Numbered from the stretch's first letter, positions 11,521 through 23,547 are shown. The stretch is 64,000 nt of DNA from Ischnura elegans (GCF_921293095.1 NC_060248.1:132568972-132632971); one strand, 5' to 3'. Program-made: numbers and translations. The notes: generated by a model not told the origin, from the letters alone.

Positions 11521-13109
11521 CATCGGTCCTCCTCTATCTATTCTTCCTAGTTGCGCAAATAGCATAATATATCATTTCAAGTCGCGAACGAGGATGGACA
11601 GCGAAAGGTAGGTAAGTATCTATGGGGCACTTTACATGGCAGCAGTTTCTTAGTCTTGAAAAAATTATAATTGGAGAACAGACGCAGGAGAAAATATACG
11701 AAGTGATTTGAAGTGCAAAGATAGAGATTATCATTCAGTAGCAAAATATTTGACTATTTAATGTCAGGCGGAACTATTTAATGCGTCTCCAATATGTCTC
11801 ATGTATTTTGATTTTTTTCTCTAGAAAAAATATTGATATACAATTATCTTTTTGTAGGCATCGGCGTTGGTGATAAATATTTATTTAGTATCCATTGGTT
11901 TAGTTGTAGTTGGCATCCATTGGCACCATTGAATTTCATTTTGTAATACGCCAAAAATATGTACATAAATCACTAAGAAGCTCACTTAATCACAGTACAG
12001 TAGTTTTTTGTCGATTATAGCGTGTATTTATTTTAATGACAGAGGGGGGAGAGTTTTTTTCACAGCTCTTTTGAAATGATGAAGTTTGTGAATTTATCAA
12101 TAATTGTGAGTCATAAATATTTCCAAAGTTAATCAAGGTTGATAAATCACCCAACCTATTAATCTCCGCGTGTATGAGGTAATGTTTTTAAAATGAAATA
12201 TCATTCAACTCATAATTAGGACCCCAGTGGTCATTAGCGCGTGGCCATCCCACGGTCGTCCCTGTGCATTGATAAAAAAATGACGGTGGGCGAGTTAGTG
12301 GGAGTAGCCACTGTGTTTTGAGTGGGTGTCTCCACTTGAGGTACAGATCGAGAAAATCATACTTAATACGAGGTGCGGGTTATCAATCGTTTTTCTCTGC
12401 AAAAAAATCTGCTGTTAGAGATAGGCCGTGTGAAAATTTCATCAACGAAAAATCATTCGAATTGAAGTATCGAGTCGAACTGTTTGATGACCAAAATCAG
12501 TGATATACCCGAGCCTGAATGCTCACAAATAATGCGGCTGTTTCCTGAACTATTTAAGGTAATTCCGAGGGAGAAAAATTTTTAATTAAAAACTTACGAT
12601 GCATTCATTATTTCACTATTTTAAATAATCCTGTGATGTCCACCCAGATGTATTTTCTTACCATCGGAAATGTTTAGGGCGGTTCAAATACTCCCCAATG
12701 ATTCAAGTTCCAGTGGAGGTGGATTATTCACAAACTCGTATATCTGCCTCCGGGATAAAGGTTTGTCAAAAATTTCTTGTGAGCGCGTCTTAATCGGTTG
12801 GAAGAGTTCTCGGGTTCATGGGTGTAAGTTGCCATCGTCTTCAGGTTGATGGAGCAGCTGGGAAAATCTTCGGTTATTAATATTGCTGCTCCGGTTTCTT
12901 TCTGCTGCATCTCCCTGAAGACAATGGTAGACTACGCTCCGGAAACGCCGGCAGAAATCAACCATTGGACGCAGTAAGACACCCGAGAATTTTTCCTTTT
13001 ATCAATTCACGAGGAAAGGATGAGATCCCTCGTACCTTAAAAAGTGACGATATTTTTAAACTCAATAAATAAGAAAAAATGAGGATCAAATTGGTCATTT
13101 GAGTCCCAA

Positions 13110-13362
13110 GATGAGTAGGAGAGAAGAAAGGCTTGTTGAAAACCTTGAAAAGAAGACGGAAAAAAACTTATGGGCCGTATCTTTGGACATTTAAGGCCTG
13201 ATGGAGACAATCGTTGAGGGACAAGTGGAAGGTAAGAACGGAAAAGGAAGACCTCGAATGAAATTTATGGAATAAGAAAGGAAGAATATGGAAGAGAAGA
13301 AATACGTAGGTATGAAAAGATTAGCTGATGGGAGAGTGGAGTGGAGAGCTGCGTCATATCCG
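13110..13362 (+). pseudogene. Endonuclease/reverse-transcriptase LINE, C-terminal relic
   Basis: Three-frame reading shows LKTLKRRRKNLMGRIFGHL, then METIVEGQVEGKNGKGRPRM, then EKKYVGMKRLADGRVEWRAA. This follows the known C-terminal order of insect endonuclease-reverse-transcriptase LINE proteins: RR-x-x-x-GH-x-x-RH, then x-TI-x-EG-x-EGK-x-x-RGRPR, then a Tyr-x-x-x-Lys-Arg-Leu-Ala-x-x-Arg-x-x-Trp-Arg tail. Stops and frame changes, including a stop after KFME, show that it is dead. The same family is present at 26720-27320 and 36830-37270 on the - strand, and probably at 32205-32345. Confidence 0.85.
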
Positions 13363-14523
13363 TGAAGATGATAATAACTAAAAAGTTAAACAAAATCAGG
13401 AGAAAAATTTTTGTTAGCTATACCTCAAAGACAACCCCTTATTCTTTAATCACCCTTTTACGTGTAGTATGTAAGTGGACGGAGCGTCCTTTGAGGTGGC
13501 GACCCCTTCTGTTTCCCACTTCCCCTCATCCCCCTCCCCCGACATTAAAGACGCCTCCACCCACCCTTATTCGCGGCGACGTCTCCGACGCCCACCACGA
13601 CGTCCCTCTCCCCGAGATTCCACACGTTTCCTCCCTCGTTGCGCTGCAAATCTTGAGCGCACTCGACTCCCAATGAAGGAGTGGGCGTGCTTTCAGCACC
13701 TCGTTCACCTTTATTCTTGTTTAGACATTCCCCAAGCCGTATTTGCAGCGATGTTTGCAATTGACTACCTCATGCATAAGTATTCTAGATTTTGTCGCGA
13801 ACGACGCAAGTGTGAGAAATGCTGTCTTTGAATGAATGCTCGCGGGAAGCTGCCTTAAATATCGTTCACGGCTATTAAGTTCGCTGGTTGAACAAATTTG
13901 GGCATCGTTGCGGAAGAATGATTTTGAGCTCACTCAAACGTGAGAAGAGTGGTCATCAAGCTCTCTATGTCTTGCATAAAATTCAACCAGAATCAGTCTC
14001 TTTTGTCACGTCGGATGCGTTTCTCCATGGCATTTTATTTCAATTCTATTTCAAGTTCCTCCTTTTATTTCCTCTTTCATTGCGGTGTAAATCCCTAGCA
14101 GTATGCATATAGAAGGCCACTTGCATTGATAGACAGAGTGTGGGCGTGCTGGTTACACCTCGTTCACCACCCTTTTTACTTGGACATTCCCCAAGTAGTT
14201 GCAATCATTTAAGAGGTGGACTCTATGCAAAACTATGAGCTACGCTACCGGAACAAACCGAGACGCCATCGCAATGGAGGTGTGAATTGCTGCTTTGGAA
14301 TGCTCAGAGAAGGCTGCGAATATATTATATGGAAACGCAAAATGCTCCCGGATTGAACACATTTAGGCATCTCTGCGAAAATATGATTTGAGATTTTTTA
14401 ATCGTATTTTAAATATAAATAGCATACCCGTTAAACATTGTTTCACATGAATACATGCGTTAAAATCATGTAACTGCCTCGTCGAAAATATTTGTCTCTA
14501 ACTTTTACATCTAAATTTTTTTA

Positions 14524-14566
14524 ATTTCTTGGAGTTTAGGTCAATTTGACCTAAACTCCAAGAAAT
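14524..14566. repeat. Perfect 21-bp palindrome, 1-base spacer
   Basis: 14524-14544 is the exact reverse complement of 14546-14566, with T at 14545 between. The half-site contains CTTGGAGTTTAGGTC. With almost no loop it would extrude as a cruciform rather than act as an ordinary RNA hairpin. No matching copy was noticed elsewhere. Confidence 0.9.
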
Positions 14567-14639
14567 ATCATAAAAAGTTATTAAACAAGGTCAAGAATAG
14601 AAGAGGAAAAGTAATAATAATACTAATTTACATCTAATA

Positions 14640-14765
14640 ATCTTTCGAAACCGGGTCGGTAGTTCGTTAATAAAAAAAGTGTGTGGAAATTAACCATTTT
14701 ATTTTATTTTATCATCATGAACATTAAACATTTCCACCATATATCGCCGGACACTGTGAATAATG
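14640..14765 (+). repeat. GAAACCGGG-bearing dispersed element
   Basis: The order is TTTCGAAACCGGGTCGG, an AATAA run, GTGTGGAAATTAACC, a T-rich run with ATCATCATG, TTTCCACC, then ATCGCCGG. It parallels 10183-10260 and, more loosely, the right arm of 42290-42490. The layout resembles the terminal repeats of Penelope-like elements, but no coding fragment is attached here. Confidence 0.55.
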
Positions 14766-17200
14766 TGATTACTTTGCTTTTTTTCGAAAAGAATAGTGAT
14801 TAACTAATGGCTATCCTAATGATAATGCTAATTCTGAGGAACAAATGATACTTTTATGTATAAATAGAGCTTTAATGGCTCATTTTACGGATTTGGAAGC
14901 TCAGAGCTGATTGTTTTCGTAAGTGATCTTTGCTATAAGCATTCGGGCCAGCCTTAAAGGATAAATTTAATCACCGAAATTTGTCCAAACATTTGCGAGG
15001 CATCCTGGAGTGCCTGACTGCGTCGTTTCCATGTTGGTATCTAGCTTTCGCCTAATTGTAGCATTAGAGCTGCCTCTTTATCTTGAAGAAGTCGCTTCGT
15101 GCTGCATTTCCCACTCTTTCGCGACGCTATTATTCAGAGCCATCGGGCGTATCCGTAGTATCGTGTGTCTCCTTTTCGGTGGTCGCATTACTTCAGGCGA
15201 CGGAAGTCACAGAAGCTTCTCCCTCTAACGCGAGGAACATTTCGCCACAATGCCCCCCCTCCCCTCATGAATAATTCAAGCGAGATGACGGCTTATTCTA
15301 TCTCCGAAAACTGAAGACCGCAAGGGTTGTGTGCGCTCCCGGGGTCGCGTGATGGAGGGGGTGCGTGGAGGGGGGTGTATATAGGTGAGGGGTGGCGCAG
15401 GAGAGAGGTGACACATGTCTGATTAGTCTCTCCGACGGGAGGAAAAAGAAGAAGGTGCAGAGGGCGTCGCGTCGTGTCGGCGTGCGAGGAATGTAAATTA
15501 AACGGGGTCGGAATGGATGGCCTCCACCCCTCCCCTCTGCTCCCTTTCCAACCACGCAGGTGTCTCCCCTCCTCCCCCGCCCCCCGACAGCTCCCCCCTC
15601 CAACACAAGCACATTTATATTTATTTATATTGCCCGTGCTCTAGCATCTAGCATTTATATTTACATCCCGATGTCATCCTTTGTGTAACTTACAGCAGAG
15701 TTTTCTATGACAACGATTTCTGGTTCTCATATTATCCTGGGAAACGCATTTATAAGGACTCCGTTCCTTTAGAGTATTTACTTTTATCTCAATAAAATAT
15801 TGAGTTCAAATTGGAGCTACCGTTTTTCCGATCGTCAAAAACGGTACCTTTTTTCACACAAAGCCGAATAAAATGTATTGCTGGTGGAAGGATGAGTTTC
15901 TGACTATATAGAGAAAACTTAGAAATAAATTTTCTTGTATTTACGGTATTTTATGCCAACTTTATGCCAATGGAATCGATAGTTAACGGGATGCAACACT
16001 GCAAACCCAGGTATCTTAAGTTTTTGCAAGGACATCAGTCGCTTCTATTGTTTCCCGCTGTCAACACCCAAGGAGCAGATTAGATATAAATAACCGGTTA
16101 TCTTAAAGTCGCACGTTTTTGAACCTTTTTACGATATTATCTCTATCCAATCTATTCATTCTATTTATAGTTTCTCATTCCTCACCCATTTTATTAATGG
16201 ATGCTAATTGAACTGCCTAAGCTCAAAAAATACTCGAGTAGAGAGATTATATTAGAGATCCGACTATCTTAAAGTCGTACAATTTTAAATTGTTTTCATA
16301 TTTCCTCTATGCTATGTAGCTATTGCTGTTATATAGACATCAGAGTCACTCTTTTTAACTGTAGGCCTAAACACGAACAAATAATACTCAAACTGATTGC
16401 AAATTTTCAAAAATGCTATCAATTTATTATGAAGTGATTTCCTTTTTTTTAAATCTCTGCATGGCTTCTACTCATCTTAGAACTCTATTGATGCCTAGCC
16501 TAATCACCCCTATTTTTTATTTATTCGCATGTTTAAGTTATAGCGCTCTAGCAATGATAGCGTGGATTACTTTGTTTATAAAGCCCTATTTATTTTTAGT
16601 CGATTATGAACTTTTTTAACCTCTTTCCATATTTTCCCATCTATCTGATCATTTTCACCCAACGTCACCCAATTTATCAACAAGTCCAATGTTATCCCTG
16701 TTAACACAAAAAAATTAGCGGCATACAGAGTCTCAATAAAAATAGAATCAATTTCCAATAAAATCATCATTTTCCAACTTTCTTATTTTCTCTTCTTCTT
16801 TCTTGCTTGTAAAAATATGGAACAAATTTCTTTCAATCCCCTCCCTTCTCTAGAATCAACTTCATGCTAACGTAATAGCGTAAACGTAGCCATTAAATTA
16901 CGCTACCATCAATAAAAGTTATTCAGCAGTGTACCTACTTCATCTAGAGAAGCAAAAATATGATGGTACCATGAGTTTTTGTGTTAAATTTTGCGTCAAA
17001 ATTTATCTTTAAAAATGTTTAATCATAATGCTTTCGTGATAGGTAAATAGGCATTCTTAAAATGCATGACGTACTAAAGAGATCCTGCGTTGCTAGGTCC
17101 GACAGAAGTCATGAACTGTGAGAGATATTTTGAGGAACAGACAGGGATGGGAATTCCTTTTTTCTCCGATAACAATAAAAAAATTATAGCGAATGCTTGG

Positions 17201-17340
17201 TGAAACATAATCACAGATACACTACTTGAAGTATTTTACGTTCCACTTGCTTTTTATTTGTTTGACCAAGGTTTCAACACCGTGTCAGAACCTGGATTAG
17301 ACAAATAGAAAACTGTAAGTGTATCTGCAATTATGTTTCA
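17201..17340. repeat. 140-bp hairpin element (MITE-like)
   Basis: The outer arms begin TGAAACATAATCACAGATAC and end in the near-complement GTATCTGCAATTATGTTTCA. Inner arms TTTTATTTGT and ACAAATAGAAAA also pair. The inner block CCTGGATTAGACAAATA reappears as its complement near 18720-18738, inside another inverted-repeat element, so the module is shared. It has no coding content. Confidence 0.75.
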
Positions 17341-17348
17341 TTTTGAAC

Positions 17349-17397
17349 AGTTCCACCAAATACGGCCTGAAGTTGGCCAGATATACTTGGTGGAACT
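17349..17397. repeat. Perfect 11-bp inverted repeat
   Basis: AGTTCCACCAA (17349-17359) and TTGGTGGAACT (17387-17397) are exact complements around a 27-base loop. It lies between the 140-bp hairpin and a LINE tail, about 200 bp before the homeobox exon. Function unknown. Confidence 0.8.
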
Positions 17398-17414
17398 CAG
17401 CACGCGAAATTTAC

Positions 17415-17512
17415 TCTTCTTTATTTATTCGTTAGATTTGGTTTACTAACAACCTCCGCCACTCGCCTATTGGGGCAGCTTTCTGTGTAGCATGCAGATG
17501 TAGATGCTTCCG
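17415..17512 (+). mobile_element. LINE 3' tail fragment
   Basis: The sequence matches the 3' untranslated tail of the LINE copies at 33489-33905 and 22985-23345: a Leu/Phe-rich T tract, then CTAACA-type sequence, CCGCCAC-CGCCT, GGCAGC, GTGTAG, ending in ATGTAGATG. No coding part remains. It ends about 94 bp before the splice acceptor of the homeobox exon. Confidence 0.7.
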
Positions 17513-17605
17513 CTCTTTTACTCTGTAGGTGCTCGTCCCATGTTGAGGCGGCATTTAACTCCGAGATCGTGCGCTAATGTCGCGGTGTTTCCTCTTGTGT
17601 TGTAG

Positions 17606-18153
17606 ACTCGCTCCTTGGCTCGGCGACCGAAGACGAGGACGACGAGGACGGCCTGGGCAAGGTGCCTGGCGGGGTACCGGAGGCGAACAACAACCACCAC
17701 CCGCACCACCCGCACCACCACCACCACCACGGCCACGGGGCCGGCCCTGGGCTGCTCGGGGACAAGGGGGGCGAGGGCGGCGGCGGCGGGGGCGGCCCCG
17801 CCGGGGGCGGAGACAAGGACTCCTCCGCCTCCTCCTCCTCGTCCTCCACCACGTCCTCGTCGTCCGCGGCGGCGGCGGCCGTGGCGGCTGCTGCGGCCGC
17901 GGCGGCCGCGCTCATGCTGGGCAACGAGTCCGAGGGCTCGCTGGACGGCGACGCGGAGACGCGCGACTCGCAGACGGAGAACAAGTCGCCCGAGGACGGG
18001 ACGGTGGGGTCGAAGCGACGCGGCCCGCGCACCACCATCAAGGCCAAGCAGCTCGAAATCCTCAAGACGGCGTTCTCGCAGACGCCCAAGCCCACCAGGC
18101 ACATCCGGGAACAACTGGCCAAAGAGACGGGGCTGCCGATGAGGGTGATACAG
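17606..18153 (+). CDS. Lim1: Lim1-like LIM-homeobox protein: linker and homeodomain residues 1-46
   Basis: Lim1/LHX1-class proteins are nuclear transcription factors with two LIM zinc-binding domains and a DNA-binding homeodomain, acting in head, appendage and neural patterning. This exon follows a splice acceptor at 17605 and starts with two bases of a split codon, then [17 protein letters not shown]. Next come a His-rich run, Gly runs, Ser/Thr runs, an Ala run (five Ala, Val, nine Ala), the acidic stretch [17 protein letters not shown], and the homeodomain from 18016 ([20 protein letters not shown], then [17 protein letters not shown]). It ends at MRVIQ before donor GTGAGG at 18154. This is the common homeodomain intron site between residues 46 and 47. 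The LIM domains must lie on exons upstream of the window. GC content is extreme compared with the flanks. Assignment rests on the [12 protein letters not shown] motif and on the next exon. Confidence 0.95.
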
Positions 18154-18353
18154 GTGAGGGACTTCACTACCTAATCGCTCTCATTCAAACCTGAGATCTG
18201 TTCCGTCCATATCTCCCTCATGCCAGTGTTCTTTTTACCTCCGTTCCCTCTGTATCTGTCCCAGGTTCTTGTCCCTTGGTCTTCCTTTTGCGACCTTTTC
18301 TAAGTTTTGCCATCCTAAGACTGGTATGGAGATTTTCACAGCTTCTTTTATCA

Positions 18354-18429
18354 ATGTTGGTGGTTGTTTTCGGGAATTGCTGCGTACAATGTTACCTACG
18401 CAGCAATTCCAGAAAACAACCGCCAACAT
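18354..18429. repeat. 33-bp inverted repeat, two mismatches
   Basis: Arms 18354-18386 and 18397-18429 contain GGAATTGCTGCGTA and TACGCAGCAATTCC around a 10-base loop. Flanking sequences (CAGGTTCTTGTCCCTTGG near 18264 and a similar TAGGTAATTGTCCCTTGG near 18523) form a loose direct repeat around the hairpin. This suggests a composite element. Confidence 0.8.
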
Positions 18430-18597
18430 CCTAATATTGGTATGCATACAGAACTCCCTATACCATCGCAGTTCTTTTACCTCCCTGAGACTTTTCTCCC
18501 TCCTATCCTTCTTAATCTATTCTAGGTAATTGTCCCTTGGATTCCATCTGGTGAATTTTCCATCAATGTTATATAATTTTTGGTTTTTTCTGTAAAG

Positions 18598-18852
18598 TTT
18601 TCTTGGGTTTCGCACCGGGTCAAATCCTCCATATCTCCTTCTAACGTTTCGATGAGCGACTCGCCCATCGTCATCAGGGATCAAGGAATCCAAAAAACAT
18701 TGAAAAATTACTTACCGTTTTTTATTTGTCTAATCCAGGAATCCAAACGTCCAGGAATGGACCCCTGGATCCCTGACGACGATGGGCGAGTTGTTCATCG
18801 AAACGTTGGAAGGAGATATGGAGGACCTAACCCGGTGCAAAACCCGAGAAAA
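18598..18852. repeat. Large inverted-repeat element with hammerhead-like motif
   Basis: Arms of about 95 bp (about 18598-18695 and 18755-18852) pair with scattered mismatches; both carry CTCCATATCTCCTTC, AACGTTTCGATGA and CTCGCCCATCGTC or complements. In the right arm the order CTGACGA, GATGGGCGAGT, TTCATC, GAAACG resembles the hammerhead ribozyme core (CUGANGA, stem II, GAAA). The predicted stem II has an offset at its base and stem III with a cleavage triplet is not convincing, so activity is not claimed. Hammerhead motifs are known in Penelope-like elements, and a Penelope-like coding fragment lies at 35516-35782. Confidence 0.6.
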
Positions 18853-20984
18853 CTTTATTCCATTAATGTGACCCCCGTAACTGTTGTGTCTTATTTCGTG
18901 ACTAATCCTCCGTGTTCTTCTTTGGCGTAGAGTGATTCAGAGTGAGTTTTCATCACGTAATCTTCTAAATACCTGCTCATTTATCACGTCCCATCTTAAG
19001 CGTTTCTCAGAGTGGTTTTCGCTTTTTATTTATCTTTGAAGATGTTCTTGGTTTTGAAGTGAATAGAATCCCCTATCTCTGTTAGTCAATTTAAAACCTG
19101 ATTCGCGCGTTCCTTACTTAGCGATTCCACTCTGTAAGGGCGTTTGGATTGATAAGAGTAAAGGTCATTCAAGACTGATGAACAATCATGAAAATAATGT
19201 TCATCGAGTGTATGGGGGCAAATGCCTTTCCCTGGGATAGCTCGCAAGACGAGAATCGGACTGTCCCGAACAAAATTCCACGGAAATGAGTGTGACAGGG
19301 AAACGAAATGCTGATAATTTCGCATAATTGCCGTTAATGCCTCGGGTATGCAACTAAACAGCCTCAATCACCCACTCAATAATTCATCATGAATGTTGTT
19401 TGCGGTAGGAGAAGATATAGTTCTCCCCAGCAGAACCCTTCTCTGGACCTCTTATTTCGAGGATTTATATTTTTCGATGTCATGAGGGAAAAAAATTCAT
19501 AGTTCGCGGTAACTCGGGGATGGGAACTCCCCCGCCTGCCCTGATTGAGTCTAACTCACACACCTATGGCTTAGTCTGGGATGAGCTGTACCTTTGCCTG
19601 TTACAAACAGCCTTTAGGCTGAATCACTGGGTGATTAAGTGAGTTAGCGTAAAAATCTCCATGTGATAACATGCAAATCTATATTTACATAATATCTCGC
19701 GTTCCACCTCTAAGGTGTTTGGCAGGGGGTGACCAATCACCTCCAGCATGCAACGTTATTTCATTATTAGAAGAAGACTTTGAAATCATTAATCGTCCAA
19801 CTTCGAAAATCCAGTGTCTCAACTGGTTAGCTTGGAGAATCACGCAATTGTACATTGCTTGTAAACATAAGTTTGTTTGGTTAAATACATTTATTGCAAA
19901 CTTTGTCTCTACCGCACATTAATTGGAACACCTCCCTTTCGTTTTCGACACTCCCGTGTCATTTTCTAGAGGAATTACATATATCCATGAGCAAATCCCA
20001 CGAAGTAAGCTCGTATACAGTTGAAGTTCGATTTTTGGGTGATCCCGCGTCAATTGTAAGAACAGCCCACGTTTCTTCTGCCCTGCCGGAAACCTCGTGA
20101 GGGATAATAAATAATCTCGCCTATATTGCGCGTCGAATCATATTTTATTTTGAAAGTGGATTTCGAATATTCTGGACGGCGCGGCGTCTCTTCCCATGGT
20201 ATTTACTGGAAGCCACCTTTCACTGTTCCTTTGTCCCCGCTAAAATTGCTTGTTGCTCTTTATCTCAAGGGGTTCTCTCAAAATTTTGTTTTTGCAACAT
20301 TCTTCTCTTACGATAATATTGATATTGCAATGTCCTCATCGTGTCCTTGGCCAGTGTGTTCTTGTTTCTTTAAAAAAACAGTCGGATGACGGTGCTGAGT
20401 TCGTTGACTCTGATCGTTCTTCCGTTTATCCAACGTGGACTTTCGCTTGTCTTGCAGATAATCAGGTATACTCCGCCTGTCCCCATCGACTGGTCTCCAA
20501 CCAACATCTGTATCACTTCCACGATTGTCACCTCAATATAATGCCCTCGGTTTTATTCTTTTTTTTCGAGAGCCGCTCGACTTCCATTCTCGCTCTAAGC
20601 TCCAAGAGCGCCACCTAACCTTTCCCCTTTTTCTGATCCACCTGCGCTCGGAGCCAAAGCGGTCGCCCGCGTAAACATGGCAGCTCAGCCAACAAAGCGC
20701 CGTGCGTAACAATGGTGGTAGCCGTTGCGTGGTAGCCGAGGACTGTGTTTGGAGGGGGCATCCATTGTACGATCGAGTGCGGGCCATTGCGTGGGAGGGG
20801 AGGGGGTGTCCCCTTCCACCCCCCACCCGGATGCCATCAATTCCTGTCCGAGGGCGCTATTTGTTCATCTGCCGCTCCTCATCGGCTGCCGACCACGCCG
20901 AGGCTTTTGTGGAGGGCAAGAGGGGTGGTGGGGGGGAAGAAGAGGGGGGGAGGGGGGGAGAGGGGTCAGGCGAATTTTATAGCC

Positions 20985-21545
20985 ACGAATATTACGTCGG
21001 AGGAATCTCTACTCTCCCTCTTGATGTGTCGTCAGCCTCCGCGCATTTAAATTGGTTCGCGAAAATCGTCACCAGCGTCGCTAATTGGCAGACCGATCCG
21101 AATTCATTATTAGAAATAATTAGAAATTGGGCTGTTTATCTAAATTTTCATTCTTGATTATGTGATGCGTCAAATTCATAACTTTTAAATGCTATTCCCA
21201 GAAATTTCGAGCATTATATCGATGGCTAAGTTTCAACAACGTACATGTATCTTAAATTCGGTCGGTTTGAGTCAGGTACCTTAAACGAAGTGTAATAACA
21301 TTTAAAAAAAATAAAATACCAGCAAAGAACAACTCTTTATTTGCAAATGAATGCTTCTTTTCAGTTTTATGAACTTTTGGGTTTTAACTTTTTTGCTCTC
21401 CTGAAAAGTTGCTATTTTTGAGATACGTGTTGTTAGAACTTAGCCATCGATATTGTAAGTATTGAGAACAAATTTTTCGCCCTGCACTTATCGCTGAATT
21501 GCGGACTTTTTTTTGGAAATCGGTGAAAATGCCCCATTTCATAAA
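20985..21545 (+). repeat. Family A repeat interrupted by a MITE
   Basis: The 5' part (20985-21216) runs CGAATATTACGTCGGAGGA, CTCTACTCTCCCTC, GCGCATTTAAATTGG, CACCAGCGTCGC, CCGATCCGAATT, TCAAATTCATAACTTTTAAA. The 3' part (21453-21545: CGCCCTGCACTTATCGCTGA, GCGGACTTT, GGTGAAAATGCC) resumes after the MITE at 21217-21452. The uninterrupted arrangement is seen at 25400-25765, which shows the gap is an insertion. The product, if any, is unknown. Confidence 0.75.
21217..21452 (+). mobile_element. TATCGATGG-ended MITE, copy 2 (236 bp), nested
   Basis: It begins TATCGATGGCTAAG and ends CTTAGCCATCGATA, with the same interior as 10703-10962 but reversed (CTCCTGAAAAGTTGCTATTT). It is preceded by TA (21215-21216) and followed by TT, so the TA duplication is degraded on the right. 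It interrupts a family A repeat, so it is younger than that copy. Confidence 0.85.
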
Positions 21546-22984
21546 TCATAGAGCTAATACATAAAATATTTATAAAATAAATCAAGCCTCTACGGGACAG
21601 ACTGAACCCTCATCTGTTAAGTCCTTTTGGTTGTGATTCTGCTTTTTAAGGAGATTCTGCCGCTAATATTATTATTAAATAATGCGATTTCATTGACAAT
21701 AACAGACTTAGCTGTAGCTTTCGGCGTTGCACACTAGATTGTTTTGAGATTGCATAAAAATGTTCTGCAAAAATATCGGGTTGTCGTGGGCGGAATTATA
21801 TCACCAATGATAGATGCAATCGCTTGATTAGGAATCTCGTTTCCAACTATGAACGTTTCATCGTGTGCCTCCTATGGATCTGAATGCTCCCAGCTTTCCG
21901 AAGCAGTTTTTTTTTAAGGCACGTCGTCTTTTTCTTGACGGAACTGGCTTGAGAGTGGCGAGGAAATAGTATATACCGCATGCCTTGAACTCTATTCGTT
22001 CGATACGGCACGAAATTCTGCTCTATTGCCCTCAGGCACCGTAATATTGGTCATCCTGCTTGCTATGACCTCTTTTTTCTTCCGCTCCTTTTTTTACACA
22101 TTTCTCCCCACCTTTTCTTCGCATCCAGGGTAATAAATAAGTAATCACAATATGAATTCCATAATAAACCACATATTTTCTATCACCAGTACCCAAATTT
22201 CGTGATATTTGTTAGGCGCACCTCTTCAGTTTTACTGTAATGATAATGATGATAATATTCCTCACGTTAGATCAGTTGCTTTTCCCATTCCACCCCGCCT
22301 GTTGGGGGCTCCATAGTGAGTTCCTTCCGAGGGGCATGAACCCTGCCTGGTGGTCGAACAACGACCTCCTTTCAGTCCTATCCTTCGTCTCCTCTTAAGG
22401 GCTCCGCTCCTCTTTGCGCCCCATCGCTCACCACTCACCACTGCTTTCTCTCTATCTGCTCCATGGAACAGCGTCTCAGTCGAACCAATGGGGGAATGTT
22501 TGAGGTTGCTGTCGGCTATGGATATGTCATTCGTAACTCTGCTATAATAATTTCTCGGGGAAACACTTGATTTCGATTAATGGGTTTGGATTTTAGTTGT
22601 AAAAAATCAATGCGAAAGTTCACATTTTAAGGATCTCTTTTTATCATCCTTATTAACTGCTCGTTGTTTTTTGCGTGTGCTTAGCATAGTTATGAAAACT
22701 TTTTAGCTTTGCCGCGTCGGTGATGGGTTTATCTTAACATTTTCGGATCGGCGGTGGTCTTTTTTTCACGTGAAATGACTAACAAGTGATCAGTCGGGAA
22801 ACGCTGAGATCAACTAATTGTGGATCGGCGAAATACTCCAAATGGTTTTATTGCTACGTACACTTGAATTGATAAATTTTGACATAAATGACGCTCTTAT
22901 GGAATTGAAAAATTTTAGCCAGTAACTATAATGATTGTTATCGGTACCCAACGTGCTATAATTATTCATTCGTGCATCTGCTAT

Positions 22985-23345
22985 TCACAAAATGAACAAT
23001 TAAGGCTGGGAGGCGCTAGAGAATCGGAGGCAAAGTGATTGGATTACAATTAGATTGCTCACAAAATTAAGGATGCATAAATTTCAGAGAGAAACGGAGA
23101 GGACCATAGATGAACCTCACTTTATTTCGAGGTCCGACAGAGAGTTATTTTGCCGAACGGATAGGTTGAACGGAATTATTTCTTTTTCCTTCGAACAATA
23201 AATGGGTTTAGTAATGCCAAGCTTAGATTTGCTTCGATGCTAAACTTATTGTTAGAAAAATCTCATTTCCTTTTTATTTGTTGACGGCTGGTGTCCTAAT
23301 AACCCCCGCCACATGCCTTTTAAAGCGGCTTCCCGGGTAGTATGT
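22985..23345 (+). pseudogene. LINE C-terminal and 3' tail relic, second copy
   Basis: With frame shifts, the sequence reads GWEALENRRQSD, then EPHFISRSDRELFCRTDR. This parallels LGWEPLETRRLRARLRLL and SDKLREMVCRTDR at 33560-33760. The non-coding tail GACGGCTGGTGTCCTAA, CCCGCCACATGCCTTTTA, GCGGCTTCCCGGGTAGTATG also matches 33835-33895. Frame damage shows a dead, 5'-truncated copy. Confidence 0.75.
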
Positions 23346-23547
23346 GTGTGTAAATCACCCTATTGGTTACTTGGCCTCCTCTCCGTGGAATTGTGGTGTT
23401 GTGCGCTCTCTCAAAGGTGCGTTTGAGTGGGGAACAAACAATCGCTGTGCCCTCACCCATTCCCCATTCATTCCGAGAGCAACGCAAGCACAAACACAAA
23501 CACATGAGGCCACTTCATTTCGAGAGATTTTCGTCTTCTTTCATTTG

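Larger units (their letters stand above)
1..17605 (+). other. Upstream intron of the Lim1-like gene (partial)
   Basis: No exon of the Lim1-like gene was found here. In particular, no Cys/His LIM-domain pattern is visible in any frame, although the protein should carry two LIM domains before its homeodomain. The stretch ends in a splice acceptor (TTGTGTTGTAG) at 17605, so it is read as intron continuing past the left edge. It contains a ~260-bp direct duplication, LINE relics, a MITE, hairpins and several GC-rich tracts (about 4020-4340, 5100-5400, 7430-7660, 9180-9560, 11180-11400, 15300-15610). I see nothing recognisable in about 2700-6000 beyond low-complexity pyrimidine tracts, in 8700-10100, in 11550-13100, or in 15650-17150. 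Confidence 0.7.

Noticed and set aside
1..17605. LIM-domain exons
   Set aside because: Searched for the Cys/His spacing of LIM domains in open frames on the + strand and found none; they must lie upstream of the window.
17518..18194. Open frames on the opposite strand and in other frames over the homeobox exon
   Set aside because: They arise from GC-rich repetitive codons. Only the frame with the homeodomain is supported by motif and splice phase.
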